Below are positions 62,701 through 64,000 of a stretch of 64,000 nt of DNA, piece by piece. Every line of letters starts with the position of its first letter. Position 1 is the first letter of the stretch. Under the pieces are notes generated by a model. That model made no database searches, was not told the origin of the DNA, and saw nothing but the letters and a program-made list of their open reading frames with translations. The translations under genes and the position numbers were made by a program. Source of the stretch: Gluconobacter cadivus (GTDB lineage: Bacteria; Pseudomonadota; Alphaproteobacteria; Acetobacterales; Acetobacteraceae); assembly GCF_015244745.1 (NCBI RefSeq), contig NZ_JABCQI010000002.1:124001-188000 (forward strand). The letters run 5' to 3'.

Positions 62701-63369
62701 ATGACGGGCATCACGGACGACGGCCACACGGACACTCCCGACGGGTCGGGCAACATCGATCCTGCGGGCAGCGCCAAGCGCGAACAGATCCTGAAAGGGG
62801 CCGAAGCGATCTTTCTGGCGGACGGCTACGAAGGCGCGTCCATGTCTCGCATCGCGCAGATGGCCGGCGTTTCCAAGGGGACGCTCTACAACCATTTCGA
62901 TGGCAAGGCGTCTCTGTTTTCCGCGTTCTTCGAAGAACAGGTCCGCTGCCGTCTTTCCCCCATCGAAGCGCTGTCGCGCGGCGGTGAACAATCCGTCCGC
63001 GTGACGCTGACCCGCTTTGCGGACATGACGGTTCACCTGCTGATTTCGCCGGTGGCGCTGGGGCTGTATCGCATCATCGTCAGCGAGGTCGACAAGTTTC
63101 CCCATCTGGCCGATACGTTCTGGCGCTACGGTTTTGGCCGGACGCTCAGCAATCTGAGCGAATATCTGGCGCGAAGTGTGGCGCAGGGAGAGCTGGACAT
63201 CGCCGACCCGAGCCTGTCGGCCGAGCAGTTCCTGCTGATGTGTCAGGCCCGCATCATCCAGCGTCGCCGCTTCGGGCTGCCGGTCGATGACAGCGATGCC
63301 GCCATCGCAGATTTCGCCGCCTTTACCGCCGACAGTTTCCTGAAGATCTACGAACCGCGCCATCAGTGA
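62701..63369 (+). CDS. TetR/AcrR family regulator
   Basis: A 222-aa repressor. The N-terminal HTH (residues ~22-70: SAKREQILKGAEAIFLADGYEGASMSRIAQMAGVSKGTLYNHFDGK) is typical of the family; the C-terminal domain (~85-220) has a TetR_C-like helical pattern. Position between the divergent efflux outer-membrane gene and the convergent MFS gene, with a dyad in front, indicates autoregulation and control of efflux. It overlaps the end of the MFS gene by 7 bp. Confidence 0.92.
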   Translation: MTGITDDGHTDTPDGSGNIDPAGSAKREQILKGAEAIFLADGYEGASMSRIAQMAGVSKGTLYNHFDGKASLFSAFFEEQVRCRLSPIEALSRGGEQSVRVTLTRFADMTVHLLISPVALGLYRIIVSEVDKFPHLADTFWRYGFGRTLSNLSEYLARSVAQGELDIADPSLSAEQFLLMCQARIIQRRRFGLPVDDSDAAIADFAAFTADSFLKIYEPRHQ

Positions 63370-64000
63370 CCGCCGCCTGAGGCCTGAGCCGCCTTCTTGC
63401 CGTTGGGAGACAGCAGGAAGCACAGCGGCACCACGAACAGCGCAATCACGCCAATCCAGCAGAAGACCTCGTTATAGGCCAGCATGGCGACCTGAGAGGT
63501 GAATTCCTGAAAGGTCCGGTAGAGGGCGAACTGATGCGCCTGCGCGGCCGGGAACCCGTGCGCCTCCGCGACCTTCTGCGCATTGGCAATATAGGAATTA
63601 AGCCCCGGATTGGCCGCCGTCATGTGATCCGTCACATAGGTCTGATGGCGCTGCCGGGTCTCGATGATCGCCGCCGTCGCCAGAGAAATGGCTAGGGAGC
63701 CGACATAGTTCCGGGCCATCGAGAACAGGGCGGACGCATCGGCATTCAGTTCACGCGGCAGCGTCGAATACGCGATCGTCGAGATCGGCACGAACAGGAA
63801 CGCCAGCGAGGCCGTCTGGCTGATGCGATAGAGCATCAGATGTCTGAAATCGATCGCGGCATAGAGGTTCGAGGCCTGAAACATGGCCATCCCCATCGCG
63901 AAAAATCCGAACGCGATGAGATAGCGCATCTGGATGAACTTCATCAGGATGCCCACGATCGGGATCAGACAGATCACCGCAACACCGCCCGGCGCCAGAA
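63363..64000 (-). CDS. DHA2/EmrB-type MFS efflux transporter (5' part beyond window)
   Basis: C-terminal ~212 residues of a 14-TM drug transporter. About four to five TM helices are visible (VICLIPIVGILMKF, LIAFGFFAMGMAMFQ, ASLAFLFVPISTIAYSTL, NYVGSLAISLATAAI, AMLAYNEVFCWIGVIALFVVPLCFLL). The EmrB/QacA motif region ending R-N-Y-V-G-S/xx-x-I-S-T is seen as ARNYVGSLAISLATA, and an extracytoplasmic loop with IIETRQRHQTYVTDHMT is typical of EmrB. The reading frame is open at base 64000. It probably pairs with the NodT-type channel; an EmrA-like adaptor may be to the right. Confidence 0.88.
   Translation of the reverse strand, partial: LAPGGVAVICLIPIVGILMKFIQMRYLIAFGFFAMGMAMFQASNLYAAIDFRHLMLYRISQTASLAFLFVPISTIAYSTLPRELNADASALFSMARNYVGSLAISLATAAIIETRQRHQTYVTDHMTAANPGLNSYIANAQKVAEAHGFPAAQAHQFALYRTFQEFTSQVAMLAYNEVFCWIGVIALFVVPLCFLLSPNGKKAAQASGGGH

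Overview
The window looks like a chromosomal stretch of an acetic acid bacterium (Acetobacteraceae, probably Gluconobacter or a close relative). This is an inference from high G+C coding sequence, alphaproteobacterial protein families (MucR/Ros regulator, Mur-like Fur, Cys-poor L36, glnK-amtB pair, OlsB) and the mix of exported glucan, porin and efflux genes. No phage, plasmid backbone, IS element or CRISPR array is visible. It reads as densely packed core genome. About 63 protein genes and two tRNAs can be supported, and no stretch over about 300 bp lacks a gene.

Layout. 1-4.3 kb: 5' part of a HlyB-type secretion ABC transporter, then a divergent SDR/LysR pair. 4.3-10.7 kb: SelO, a small orphan gene, and a compact biotin operon bioA-bioF-bioH-like-bioC-bioD whose genes overlap or nearly touch. 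10.9-14.7 kb: an osmoregulated periplasmic glucan operon (Tat-exported OpgG/D plus OpgH). 14.7-20.8 kb: a DUF2501-type exported protein, oligopeptidase B, a nested inverted-repeat element, and an AaeXAB-like efflux set (FUSC, DUF1656, HlyD). 21-28 kb: L36, PriA, XerC, a retropepsin-like protein and several small exported proteins of unknown role. 28-31.3 kb: glnK-amtB and an MscS channel. 31.6-37.6 kb: an unusual two-domain hypothetical protein, a UbiH-type hydroxylase, CysE, exported aldose 1-epimerase, MlaA-MlaC, and an orphan CpaC N-terminal domain. 37.8-45.9 kb: GNAT, EttA, tRNA(CAT), a second FUSC protein, a second DUF2501-like protein, pyrophosphatase, OprB porin, tRNA-Gly. 46-54.9 kb: thioredoxin/CnoX-like, LON-domain protein, Trm112, globin-coupled sensor, lipoprotein, phosphatase, HTH regulator, Lnt, OlsB, Fur, MucR. 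54.9-64 kb: TusA-like protein, RimI, TsaB, nitroreductase, Nfu, a two-component system, class II aldolase, and a TetR-controlled efflux locus that runs off the right edge.

Themes. Much of the window concerns the envelope: secretion and efflux (HlyB-like, FUSC x2, NodT/EmrB), lipid asymmetry (MlaA/C), lipoprotein acylation (Lnt), ornithine lipids (OlsB), periplasmic glucans, porin and mechanosensitive channel. The remainder is housekeeping: translation and tRNA modification (L36, EttA, Trm112, TsaB, RimI), replication and segregation (PriA, XerC), Fe-S assembly, nitrogen sensing and cofactor synthesis.

No obviously new multi-gene defence or mobile system was found. The observations most worth following are the nested three-hairpin element at 17.5 kb, the two-domain protein at 31.6 kb, the MucR homologue missing its last zinc-ligand position, the histidine kinase whose membrane anchor is recovered only by a non-canonical CTG start, and the two DUF2501-like exported proteins.
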